From an uncultured bacterium (lineage in GTDB: Bacteria; Planctomycetota; DG-23; SLPQ01), in the NCBI GenBank assembly GCA_937863625.1, contig CALMGO010000236.1, positions 1-6,741 of the forward strand: 6,741 nucleotides of DNA. Reading direction: 5' to 3'. This document shows positions 1 to 5,206 of the stretch, in pieces (the stretch's first letter is position 1; each line of letters opens with the position of its first letter). A model generated the notes under the pieces. That model did no database searches. It was given only the letters and a program-made list of their open reading frames with translations, and was not told the DNA's origin. The translations under genes were made by a program, and so were the position numbers.

Positions 1-1125
1 GACGCGGCTTACCACTGTCTTGACTTCATGCGGAGTCAGATTCTGCGCCTCGTCCACAATCAAAAACTGCCCCGGTATGCTTCTGCCGCGCATGTAAGTG
101 AGCGCCTCCAGCACCAACGTCCCGTTGTCCATCATCTTCTTCACTTCGCGGCTTATCTCGCCGGGTTTCTTGAAATTGCTGCGAAGTATGTATTCTAAAT
201 TATCAAAAATCGGCTCCATCCATTGGTATAGTTTTTCCTCCTTGGAACCCGGCAGATACCCGATATCCCGTCCCATCGGAACGACCGGGCGAGAGACGAG
301 GAGCTTCTCATATTTCTGTTCATTGAGTACCAGGTGCAGGCCGGCCGCCACCGCCAGAAGCGTCTTGCCGGTTCCCGCCTGCCCCAGAAGCGTCACCATC
401 GACACCTCGTCCGACAGCAACAGTTCCATCGCAAAATTCTGTTCGAGGTTTCTCGGACGAATTCCAAACGGGTTGCGCTTGTCATGCACCAGCGGCACTA
501 CTGCCTTGGCCTTGGCGCTGTAACGTCCGAGCCCCGTATGCTTTGGATTGCCCTGGTCTATGAGTCTTACGAATTCATTCGGGTACAGTTCCTCGCCGGG
601 AAGCGTGAGCGTCTTGTCCTTGTACAGGCCGTCTATCGTCGCGCCGTCAACGCTGACCTCACGCCAGCCGCTGTACAACTTGTCAAAATCCACTTTCTGC
701 TTCTCGAAATCCATCACCTTCACGCCTACGGCGTCGGCCTTGACTCGCGCGTTGATATCCTTGGATACGAAAATGACCGCGCCGCCCGCTTCCTGAATGC
801 TCTTGGCGACCGCTATTATCCTGTTGTCGGGCGTGCTGCCGGTAAACCCCGCTTTCGTGACGTCCAGCCTCTCCAGGTACACCCTCAGTTTCCCGCCCGT
901 CCCGTTAAGCGCCACTCCCTTGCCCAGGCTTCCCTTCACGCGAAGCCTGTCCAGCATCCTTATCGTCCGGCGCGCGTTGCGTCCGAGGTCGTTGCCCTCG
1001 GTCTTGAATTTATCCAGTTCCTCCAGAACATCGAGCGTTATGACCACCTCGTTGTCGGCAAAAGACGTCAGCGCATCGGCGTTATGGAGAAGAACATTGG
1101 TGTCCAGGACGAAAGTCTTTATCAT
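1..1125 (-). CDS. phoH2: PIN domain-PhoH family ATPase (PhoH2/YlaK type), C-terminus cut by window edge
   Basis: Reading leftward from an ATG at 1125, the frame stays open to base 1, giving 375 residues. Full-length relatives are somewhat longer, so I infer that several tens of C-terminal residues are missing. An N-terminal PIN nuclease domain (about 1-145) shows FVLDTNVLL with acidic D8, LDVLEELDKFK with E35/E36, and SKDINARVKAD with D123. After a linker, the PhoH ATPase domain shows GIRPRNLEQ, Walker A GQAGTGKT (248-255), SRPVVPMGRDIGYLPG and Walker B LIVDEAQ (about 355-361). In the family, PIN-PhoH proteins are cytoplasmic and are reported to unwind and cleave RNA in an ATP-dependent way; the cellular role varies and is poorly fixed. 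An AAGGAG lies 10 nt before the ATG. The gene is divergent from the pseudopilin gene, with 59 bp between starts. Identification is firm; substrate is unknown. Confidence 0.95.
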   Translation of the reverse strand, partial: MIKTFVLDTNVLLHNADALTSFADNEVVITLDVLEELDKFKTEGNDLGRNARRTIRMLDRLRVKGSLGKGVALNGTGGKLRVYLERLDVTKAGFTGSTPDNRIIAVAKSIQEAGGAVIFVSKDINARVKADAVGVKVMDFEKQKVDFDKLYSGWREVSVDGATIDGLYKDKTLTLPGEELYPNEFVRLIDQGNPKHTGLGRYSAKAKAVVPLVHDKRNPFGIRPRNLEQNFAMELLLSDEVSMVTLLGQAGTGKTLLAVAAGLHLVLNEQKYEKLLVSRPVVPMGRDIGYLPGSKEEKLYQWMEPIFDNLEYILRSNFKKPGEISREVKKMMDNGTLVLEALTYMRGRSIPGQFLIVDEAQNLTPHEVKTVVSRV

Positions 1126-1165
1126 AATGCCTTGTCTCCTTCACTATTGGGACTGTTACGAGGCG

Positions 1166-1193
1166 ATTATATACGGGGAAATCGGTGAAACAA
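1166..1193 (-). promoter_or_regulatory. Candidate sigma70-like promoter for the PIN-PhoH gene
   Basis: On the minus strand a perfect TATAAT lies at 1166-1171. A weak -35 candidate, TTGTTT, lies at 1188-1193 with a 16-bp spacer. The predicted transcription start is near 1159, leaving a leader of about 34 nt that contains the AAGGAG ribosome site (1136-1141). The -35 box would fall inside the first codons of the divergent pseudopilin gene. The -10 is convincing and the -35 is not. Confidence 0.45.
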
Positions 1194-1763
1194 GCAAAAG
1201 AGCTCTCCCACCGGACTCCAGCCGGCTTTTGCGCTGCGAATTCTTGCGCGCATGACGCCGCATTCACCCTTATCGAGCTTCTTGTTGTGATGGCGATCAT
1301 ATCGATACTCGCCGGGCTTCTTCTGCCTGCGCTCATAAAGGCCCGTGAGACCGCCCGCCGTACAGCTTGCCTCAGCAATATCCGCCAGATAGGTATGTGC
1401 CTGGAGATGTTCAAGCAGGACATGGGCAGAATCCCCGCGGCGGACAGCACCAATTACTACTCCCGTGTCGGTCTTGCCGTCGGCCTCGGCGAACTCATTC
1501 CTGGATACCTCGGTGATGTAAACGTGCTCTTTTGCCCCGGCGCCTCCGACATAACCGCCCGAAACAGCGCCATCAGGCATGACCAGATTGGGAAGGTCGA
1601 CGCCGTCTGTTCCTACAGGTACGACGGCTGGAGCGGCCTCGTTGAGGACTATAACGGCCCGGACAATACGAATCACCACGGAAGATACATAAACAGCGGT
1701 CACGTCGGCGGCAGTGTCGAGACACGAATCGTTTCCACCGGCGAGATCGTCTCATATCGGTAG
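1185..1763 (+). CDS. Prepilin-type N-terminal cleavage/methylation protein (type II secretion or type IV pilus pseudopilin-like)
   Basis: A 192-residue protein that I cannot name beyond its family. The class III signal is clear: after a 26-residue leader comes FTLIELLVVMAIIS, with the conserved Glu5 equivalent at E31 and one hydrophobic helix (27-47), then LLPALIKARETARRTACLSNIRQIG. Prepilin peptidase should cut between A26 and F27; most family members have Gly at -1. The rest is a small soluble head with FCPGASD (116-122), and the end (NHHG, then NSGHVGGSV) resembles the NVLFADGHV tail common in such proteins. The family inserts in the inner membrane and builds pilus-like fibres, but no secretion or pilus genes are near, so the partner is unknown. 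The start is GTG with a weak GGGGA about 6 nt upstream; no other in-frame start lies between it and the helix. The leader is long and holds two cysteines (C16, C21). The stop faces the cobalamin adenosyltransferase gene across 40 bp. Confidence 0.85.
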   Translation: MKQAKELSHRTPAGFCAANSCAHDAAFTLIELLVVMAIISILAGLLLPALIKARETARRTACLSNIRQIGMCLEMFKQDMGRIPAADSTNYYSRVGLAVGLGELIPGYLGDVNVLFCPGASDITARNSAIRHDQIGKVDAVCSYRYDGWSGLVEDYNGPDNTNHHGRYINSGHVGGSVETRIVSTGEIVSYR

Positions 1764-1803
1764 CTTTGGGGCGTTCCTCCGGGTCCTCGGCGTCTGCGGC
1801 CTC

Positions 1804-2316
1804 TTACTGGCCAACTGTCTCGGCGCAAACCATCGAAAACAAAAGGTCGCTCAGCCGGTTGAGATACGCGCATACGTGCGCATCCACCGCCTGCCCCTCT
1901 TCCTCAAGCGTCACCACGCGCCGCTCAGCCCTGCGCACCAGCACTCGTGCTACATCGAGCGCCGCCTCGGCCGGCGTTTCCCCGGGCGTGAGAAAGCCTT
2001 TCGGCCTGCCCACCACCATCTCGGTAATCCGTATCTGCTCTTCGATTGCCTTGATGCCGTTCACAAAGTCATGCCTCGTCGCGCGGCCGTTGCCTGCGTT
2101 GGCCACTTCAGCGGCTACCGCCTGCATGGCGTCCTGGTAACACTTGAGGACCGCCTTGCGCTCCTCGCACTCCACAAATGATCTTGCAAGGCCTATGGCG
2201 CTTGCCGCCTCATCAATCGCGCCCAGAGCCTCTATCACTGCGCTGTTCTTCCGGACGCGTCTGCCGCCGAGTATGTCCGTATCCCCGCAGTCGCCTGCGC
2301 CCATGTCGCCTTTCAC
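1804..2316 (-). CDS. pduO: PduO-type ATP:cob(I)alamin adenosyltransferase
   Basis: Transfers the adenosyl group of ATP to cob(I)alamin, making coenzyme B12. The 170-residue frame shows the family's order: GAGDCGDTDILGGRRV (6-21, the glycine-rich ATP-binding start), IEALGAIDE with D35, FLTPGETP (108-115), ALDVARVLVRRAERR with R124, R128 and R132 (119-133), and YLNRLSDLLF (151-160). F108 and R124/R128 align by spacing with the Phe and Arg residues known to matter in Lactobacillus PduO. The usual TxTGD opening is here MGAGD, so both Thr are replaced, and the His of the LHxAR motif is Asp (D121). I chose GTG at 2316 because GGAG sits 6 nt before it; ATG at 2304 is the alternative. The frame is open further upstream, but that stretch lies inside the deacylase gene and does not look like the family. 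It is the last gene of the leftward block, 13 nt after the deacylase stop. It could serve a B12 enzyme encoded elsewhere. Confidence 0.88.
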   Translation of the reverse strand: MKGDMGAGDCGDTDILGGRRVRKNSAVIEALGAIDEAASAIGLARSFVECEERKAVLKCYQDAMQAVAAEVANAGNGRATRHDFVNGIKAIEEQIRITEMVVGRPKGFLTPGETPAEAALDVARVLVRRAERRVVTLEEEGQAVDAHVCAYLNRLSDLLFSMVCAETVGQ

Positions 2317-2322
2317 AGTTGT

Positions 2323-2326
2323 CTCC
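2323..2326 (-). promoter_or_regulatory. Ribosome binding site choosing the GTG start of the adenosyltransferase
   Basis: On the minus strand GGAG lies 6 nt upstream of GTG 2316, inside the 13-nt gap after the deacylase TAA. The in-frame ATG at 2304 has only a poorly placed AAAGG before it, so GTG is the better start. Confidence 0.55.
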
Positions 2327-2329
2327 GCA

Positions 2330-2785
2330 TTAGATGTGCTCCGCAAATTCGCCGACCTTCGGCTCCGCTGCTCGCGCAAAATCCCTGTACGGCACTTCGA
2401 TCGTGTCCATGTGCGTGCCGGCCTGAAAAACCACAGCGTCATTTGCGCATACGGACTTGTCCACGTACGTGGCCAGGTTGTACATCTTGCCTATCGGGGC
2501 CTCGGCGCCCAGTTCCGCGTCGATGAACAACTCCTCCATCTGACCCTCGTTGGCCAGTTGCACGCGCTTGCCCGTCATCTCGGCCAGCCTGTCAACGTCC
2601 ACCCTGTACGTCGCCGGGCAGACCGCCAGGGCATAGTCCTCGCCGACCCGCACCACCACTGCCTTTATCATCCTGTCCCCGGGAACATGGCTCACAGCCG
2701 CGACTTCCTGTGCTGTGAAGGCCTCCGGATGATGCTTCTTGGTATAGGGGATTTTCTGGTTCCTGAGGAATTCCTCGACCTTCAT
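2330..2785 (-). CDS. YbaK/ProX-type aminoacyl-tRNA deacylase domain protein
   Basis: A 151-residue single-domain protein matching the YbaK/prolyl-tRNA synthetase-associated (INS-like) family, which hydrolyses mischarged aminoacyl-tRNA in the cytoplasm. It begins KVEEFLRNQKIPYTKKHHPEAFTA, and continues QEVAAVSHVPGDRMIKAVVVRVGE with the conserved lysine at K41, then YRVDVDRLAEMTGK, a central segment around GAEAPIGKMY, and GTHMDTIEVPYRDF near the C-terminus. The length is normal for a stand-alone editing protein. Which tRNA and amino acid it edits (Cys, Ala, Ser or other) cannot be read from these motifs, so I give no symbol. The ATG at 2785 has an excellent GGGAGG about 6 nt upstream. It is preceded by a 93-nt gap with two inverted repeats and followed after 13 nt by the adenosyltransferase, in the same leftward transcription unit. 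Confidence 0.88.
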   Translation of the reverse strand: MKVEEFLRNQKIPYTKKHHPEAFTAQEVAAVSHVPGDRMIKAVVVRVGEDYALAVCPATYRVDVDRLAEMTGKRVQLANEGQMEELFIDAELGAEAPIGKMYNLATYVDKSVCANDAVVFQAGTHMDTIEVPYRDFARAAEPKVGEFAEHI

Positions 2786-2798
2786 GTTGCACCTCCCT

Positions 2799-2812
2799 GG
2801 GCCCTGCGGCCC
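2799..2812 (-). repeat. Small GC hairpin next to the deacylase ribosome site
   Basis: GGGCC (2799-2803) and GGCCC (2808-2812) form a 5-bp perfect stem around a 4-nt loop. In the leftward transcript it ends immediately before the GGGAGG ribosome site. There is no U-run after it, so it is not an intrinsic terminator. It could affect translation initiation, or be chance in GC-rich DNA. Confidence 0.35.
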
Positions 2813-2822
2813 TAAGGTTCCC

Positions 2823-2848
2823 TGCGCCGTCTATTTTCCACCGGCGCA
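2823..2848 (-). repeat. Inverted repeat in the hydrolase-deacylase gap
   Basis: TGCGCCG (2823-2829) and CGGCGCA (2842-2848) are perfect 7-bp inverted arms around a 12-nt loop containing TATTTTCC on the plus strand. It lies 31 nt after the hydrolase stop codon. No U-tract follows in the direction of transcription, so a rho-independent stop is not supported. An mRNA-stabilising or processing hairpin is possible. Confidence 0.4.
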
Positions 2849-2878
2849 TTAGAGTGCGTCTCTCTGGCCTCGGCAATT

Positions 2879-3652
2879 CTATAGAAGCGTCTCTTCAAAC
2901 CACGCCACCGTCCGTCCAATGGCTTGCTCCTTACAAGCCATGCTCGAAAACAGGTGATCCGCCCCCTTTACCGTAAATAGCTCCGTCCTCACTCCGCGCG
3001 TCGTCCCAGCTCGGAGCAGGTCCTTTGAATTTACTGGTGGCACAGTCGTATCAGCCGTCCCGTGAACGAGGAGTGCCGGCGCTTTTGACTTCGCGAGCTC
3101 CGCCGGAGGGTCTATCGTGCAAATCGTATCCCAGAACCTCCTGCCCAGGTAAAGCCCTCCGATATCCGTGCGTCCGTGTTTCTTGAGCTCATTTAGTGCG
3201 CCTTTGGCGCGATTGGCGGCAAATACCTTCTCCGGCCGCGCTACCGCCGCCCACAGCACGGCGCTCTTGATCGATTTCTCCTTCGCTGCCGTGAGGGTTG
3301 CCACAAGCCCCCCCAGCGACCACCCGAAAATTCCGAGCCGCCTCTCGTCCACTCGCGCTATCCCCGCGAGCTGTCTCAGCGCGGCCCTCGCGTCGGACAC
3401 TTCTTCCAGAGGCGTCATGTCCTCAAATTCGCCTTCGCTTTCCCCCGAACCGCGAAAATCAAACCGCAATGACGCGATTCCCGCCTCTGCCAGCCGTCGC
3501 GAAAGCGCCACAAGGTAAAAATGTGACTCGCTCTTCTGCCCCGTGAACCCGTGGCACATTAGCACGCCCGGACACCGCCGCCGGTTGTCCGGAAGGTGCA
3601 GCGTCCCCGCTACCAACTCGCCTTTGTTCCTGAAATACAATGCCTTCTGCAT
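2879..3652 (-). CDS. Alpha/beta hydrolase (serine esterase/acyl hydrolase-like)
   Basis: A complete 257-residue alpha/beta hydrolase with no signal peptide, so probably cytoplasmic. The fold's landmarks appear in order: a short N-terminal strand pair (GELVAGTLHLP), VLMCHGFTGQKSES with the oxyanion HGF at 34-36, FDFRGSGESEG (64-74), the nucleophile elbow GWSLGG with S112, HGTADTTVPP with acid D201, and KGADHLFSS with H233. The triad S112-D201-H233 is thus intact. The HGFTG and DFRGSGESEG pattern resembles small esterases of the feruloyl/cinnamoyl esterase and dienelactone hydrolase-like branches, but the substrate cannot be told from sequence alone. An AGGGG lies 6 nt before the ATG at 3652. 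It begins 19 nt after the GNAT stop, so the two are very likely cotranscribed; a 93-nt gap separates it from the deacylase. Confidence 0.92.
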   Translation of the reverse strand: MQKALYFRNKGELVAGTLHLPDNRRRCPGVLMCHGFTGQKSESHFYLVALSRRLAEAGIASLRFDFRGSGESEGEFEDMTPLEEVSDARAALRQLAGIARVDERRLGIFGWSLGGLVATLTAAKEKSIKSAVLWAAVARPEKVFAANRAKGALNELKKHGRTDIGGLYLGRRFWDTICTIDPPAELAKSKAPALLVHGTADTTVPPVNSKDLLRAGTTRGVRTELFTVKGADHLFSSMACKEQAIGRTVAWFEETLL

Positions 3653-3671
3653 GAAGCGCCCCTGTTGTCCT

Positions 3672-4307
3672 CTATTCAGCTACAAGGTGTTCGCCTGTTC
3701 CTTGTGCCAACGTCTCGAAATAGCGTTCCTTCGTCAGCAGCATATCGTGATGGAGTGCCTCTATGCCCCCCGGTGCCCTCCGCATCAAATGCCTGATATG
3801 AGCATACTCCGGCGCCGTCAGCACGCAATCATCCGCGCTTATCCGCCGCCAGAAGTCCCTCATGCGTTCAAAGTGCAGCCGCTCGTAGAGCCGGATTGCC
3901 CTGAAATTGAACGCCGCAACGTCCAGGTACATCGTGTTCCACTTCATATTGTCGAAGTAATACGTCAAAAGCCCCGCAAGAGCCTCTCGCCCGTAGCCCT
4001 GGCTTACCTTGTTGCTTGCCAGGTGAATCCCGAGCCTGCTAGTCTTCTCGTGGCTCTCGATATCCCTCAGCGACATCTCCCCGATGAGCCGGCCCTGTTC
4101 ATCCTCAATGGCAAAGTACATCCGCCCGGCGTTTGCCTTCCTTGTAAAAAGCCATCTCTCGCGGTCGATAAAAGTGCTCAGATCGAAATTAAGGTGGGTA
4201 TTAAGCGGGTCCCTGTACGGCGGCCATGCGGACCTGTCCGCCAGGTCGCTTCTCTTGAACTTGCGCACTATGACTCTGCCCTCGCGGGCAAGTACCTTCT
4301 CGGACAT
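3672..4307 (-). CDS. GNAT family N-acetyltransferase (RimJ/RimL-like)
   Basis: A 211-residue acetyl-CoA-dependent acyltransferase. After VIVRKFKRSDL (12-22, typical of RimJ/RimL-like GNATs) come YFAIEDEQGRLIGEMSLRDI (about 64-82), the motif A strand and pyrophosphate loop GIHLASNKVSQGYGREAL (93-110, QGYG matching Q/RxxGxG/A) and NFRAIRLYERLHFE (134-147). This last motif normally reads LYExxGF; here H145 replaces the glycine. An unassigned tail of roughly 50 residues follows. The acceptor, a protein N-terminus, amine or small molecule, is unknown. I chose ATG 4307 because GAGGG lies 6 nt upstream; the frame is open for another 51 codons, but that stretch is promoter DNA with no GNAT character. 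It is the first gene of the leftward block, diverging from the HEAT-repeat gene across 154 bp. Confidence 0.9.
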   Translation of the reverse strand: MSEKVLAREGRVIVRKFKRSDLADRSAWPPYRDPLNTHLNFDLSTFIDRERWLFTRKANAGRMYFAIEDEQGRLIGEMSLRDIESHEKTSRLGIHLASNKVSQGYGREALAGLLTYYFDNMKWNTMYLDVAAFNFRAIRLYERLHFERMRDFWRRISADDCVLTAPEYAHIRHLMRRAPGGIEALHHDMLLTKERYFETLAQGTGEHLVAE

Positions 4308-4313
4308 GAGCCG

Positions 4314-4318
4314 CCCTC
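4314..4318 (-). promoter_or_regulatory. Ribosome binding site deciding the GNAT start
   Basis: On the minus strand GAGGG sits 6 nt before ATG 4307. This, and the lack of a comparable site further up, favours the shorter 211-residue protein over the 262-residue open frame. Confidence 0.6.
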
Positions 4319-4345
4319 TATCCTGAATAGGACCGTCACTAACTA

Positions 4346-4374
4346 TGTATATATTTCTGCGGGGCGCTTTGCAA
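4346..4374 (-). promoter_or_regulatory. Candidate promoter for the leftward GNAT-hydrolase-deacylase-adenosyltransferase block
   Basis: On the minus strand TTGCAA (4369-4374) and TATACA (4346-4351) are separated by 17 bp, each matching 4 of 6 consensus bases. The surrounding TATATACATA is the only AT-rich patch in this gap. A start near 4339 would give a leader of about 30 nt before ATG 4307. It is weaker than the promoter facing the other way. Confidence 0.4.
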
Positions 4375-4391
4375 GCACAACGCGCCCGCGA

Positions 4392-4409
4392 CGCCAAAAA
4401 ACGTTGGCG
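4392..4409. repeat. Inverted repeat covering the -35 box of the rightward promoter
   Basis: CGCCAA (4392-4397) and TTGGCG (4404-4409) are perfect 6-bp inverted arms with a 6-nt spacer, AAAACG. The right arm is also the -35 hexamer proposed for the HEAT-pdxJ-dapA unit, and an 8-bp palindrome, GGCGCGCC (4406-4413), overlaps it. The geometry suits a dimeric regulator's operator, but short GC-rich dyads also arise by chance, and no regulator gene is adjacent. Confidence 0.35.
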
Positions 4410-4433
4410 CGCCGCCGTGCGGGCCGCTATAAT
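4404..4433 (+). promoter_or_regulatory. Sigma70-like promoter for the HEAT protein-pdxJ-dapA operon
   Basis: TTGGCG (4404-4409, 4 of 6 to TTGACA) and a perfect TATAAT (4428-4433) are 18 bp apart. The predicted start near 4440 leaves a leader of about 22 nt, just enough for the AGGGGAG ribosome site at 4451-4457. It is the best promoter match I found in the window. Confidence 0.65.
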
Positions 4434-4461
4434 CCAACTCCAGGCTCGAAAGGGGAGCATG

Positions 4462-5199
4462 ATGTCCGATAAGAGCGCCGCATCTCAAAGTGAAATCCGC
4501 GACCTTGTAGCCAGACTGGCCGACTTTAGCTCACGCGGACGTGCGCGTACGCGCCTGGTTATGATCGGTCTCGATGCGACCGACGCGCTTGTCAATGCGC
4601 TTAAGTGCCCGCTGGAAGGCGTCGCCTGGGCTGCCGCCCGGACGCTTGGCGACATTAAGGCCGAGGCCGCGATTGAAGCTCTCAATGTCGCCGCCGCTGA
4701 CCCGCGGCTGAAGACCGTCGCCGCCGAGGCTATCGCCTCTATTACCGGCGGGGATGCGCCCTCTTTGCAGGCGCCCGCTGCGGCAGGCGCCGCGCGTATT
4801 GCCGACGAAGACTTTGCTTCGATATTGACCACGGAAAATATGGACGTTGCAAAAGCCGCCTCCGGATACGCATGCAACGTAAGGCTCCCGGGCGGTCGCC
4901 GGCAGAAGGTGGACGTCCTGCTGTCGATAAAGGACCCTGACGGGTCGCCGCTTGTCGCCCTCTATACCGAGTGCGGCCCGGCCTCCCCCGACAGGTATGA
5001 ATGGGCGCTCAAGACTAACCTCAAGATCCCGTTCGGTGCCTTCGCTGTCAGGCCGACTTCCGAAGGTCCCAGGTTTGTAATGGTGGATGCCTATCTGCGC
5101 CAGGGGCTCACGGCGCACCAGTTGACAAAGGCTATTGAAAGTCTTGCCAGGCGGGCCGACTCGCTCGAGGAGTCCCTCACAGGCGAGGACACAAAATAG
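4462..5199 (+). CDS. HEAT-repeat protein with a CesT/YbjN-like C-terminal domain
   Basis: A 245-residue soluble protein with no signal or membrane segment, whose function I do not recognise. Residues 11-97 look like short alpha-solenoid repeats of the PBS-lyase HEAT type: LVNALKCPLEGVAWAAARTLG, then IKAEAAIEALNVAA and PRLKTVAAEAIASITG. An Ala/Pro-rich linker (98-112) leads to a second domain (113-240). It has a helix (DEDFASILTTENM), strands (YACNVRLPG, QKVDVLLSI, PLVALYTECG), a helix with WALKTNLKIPFGAFAV, a strand (RFVMVDAYL) and a final helix (GLTAHQLTKAIESLARRADSLEES). That order and the IPFGAF segment resemble the YbjN/type III secretion chaperone CesT fold. I infer a protein-binding scaffold or chaperone-like adaptor. 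AGGGGAG (4451-4457) fits ATG 4462 better than the adjoining ATG at 4459; the open frame further upstream is promoter DNA. It leads the operon and ends 7 nt before pdxJ. Confidence 0.75.
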   Translation: MSDKSAASQSEIRDLVARLADFSSRGRARTRLVMIGLDATDALVNALKCPLEGVAWAAARTLGDIKAEAAIEALNVAAADPRLKTVAAEAIASITGGDAPSLQAPAAAGAARIADEDFASILTTENMDVAKAASGYACNVRLPGGRRQKVDVLLSIKDPDGSPLVALYTECGPASPDRYEWALKTNLKIPFGAFAVRPTSEGPRFVMVDAYLRQGLTAHQLTKAIESLARRADSLEESLTGEDTK

Positions 5200-5206
5200 G
5201 TGAATA

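Noticed and set aside
1142..1175. Plus-strand promoter TTGGGA-17-TATACG for the pseudopilin gene.
   Set aside because: The -10 is poor, and the predicted start falls within about 3 nt of the GTG, leaving no room for a ribosome site; kept only as a possibility in the findings.
334..1188. 284-residue rightward frame opposite the PIN-PhoH gene.
   Set aside because: The opposite strand carries PIN and Walker motifs in order; this frame has none and no ribosome site.
1764..1803. Possible bidirectional terminator between the convergent genes.
   Set aside because: I found only 4-bp complementary pieces and no T-runs on either strand.
2765..2776. 12-bp perfect palindrome GAGGAATTCCTC.
   Set aside because: It lies within codons 4-7 of the deacylase and encodes the ordinary EEFLR segment, so it is probably coincidental.
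2592..2876. 94-residue leftward frame spanning the hydrolase-deacylase gap and part of the deacylase gene.
   Set aside because: It overlaps the deacylase in another frame, is Arg/Gly-rich low-quality sequence, and has no family resemblance; the deacylase frame explains the DNA.
4345..4461. N-terminal extension of the HEAT-repeat protein to an ATG at 4345.
   Set aside because: The stretch contains the TATAAT promoter and the AGGGGAG ribosome site for ATG 4462, and its translation is Arg/Ala-rich without repeats.
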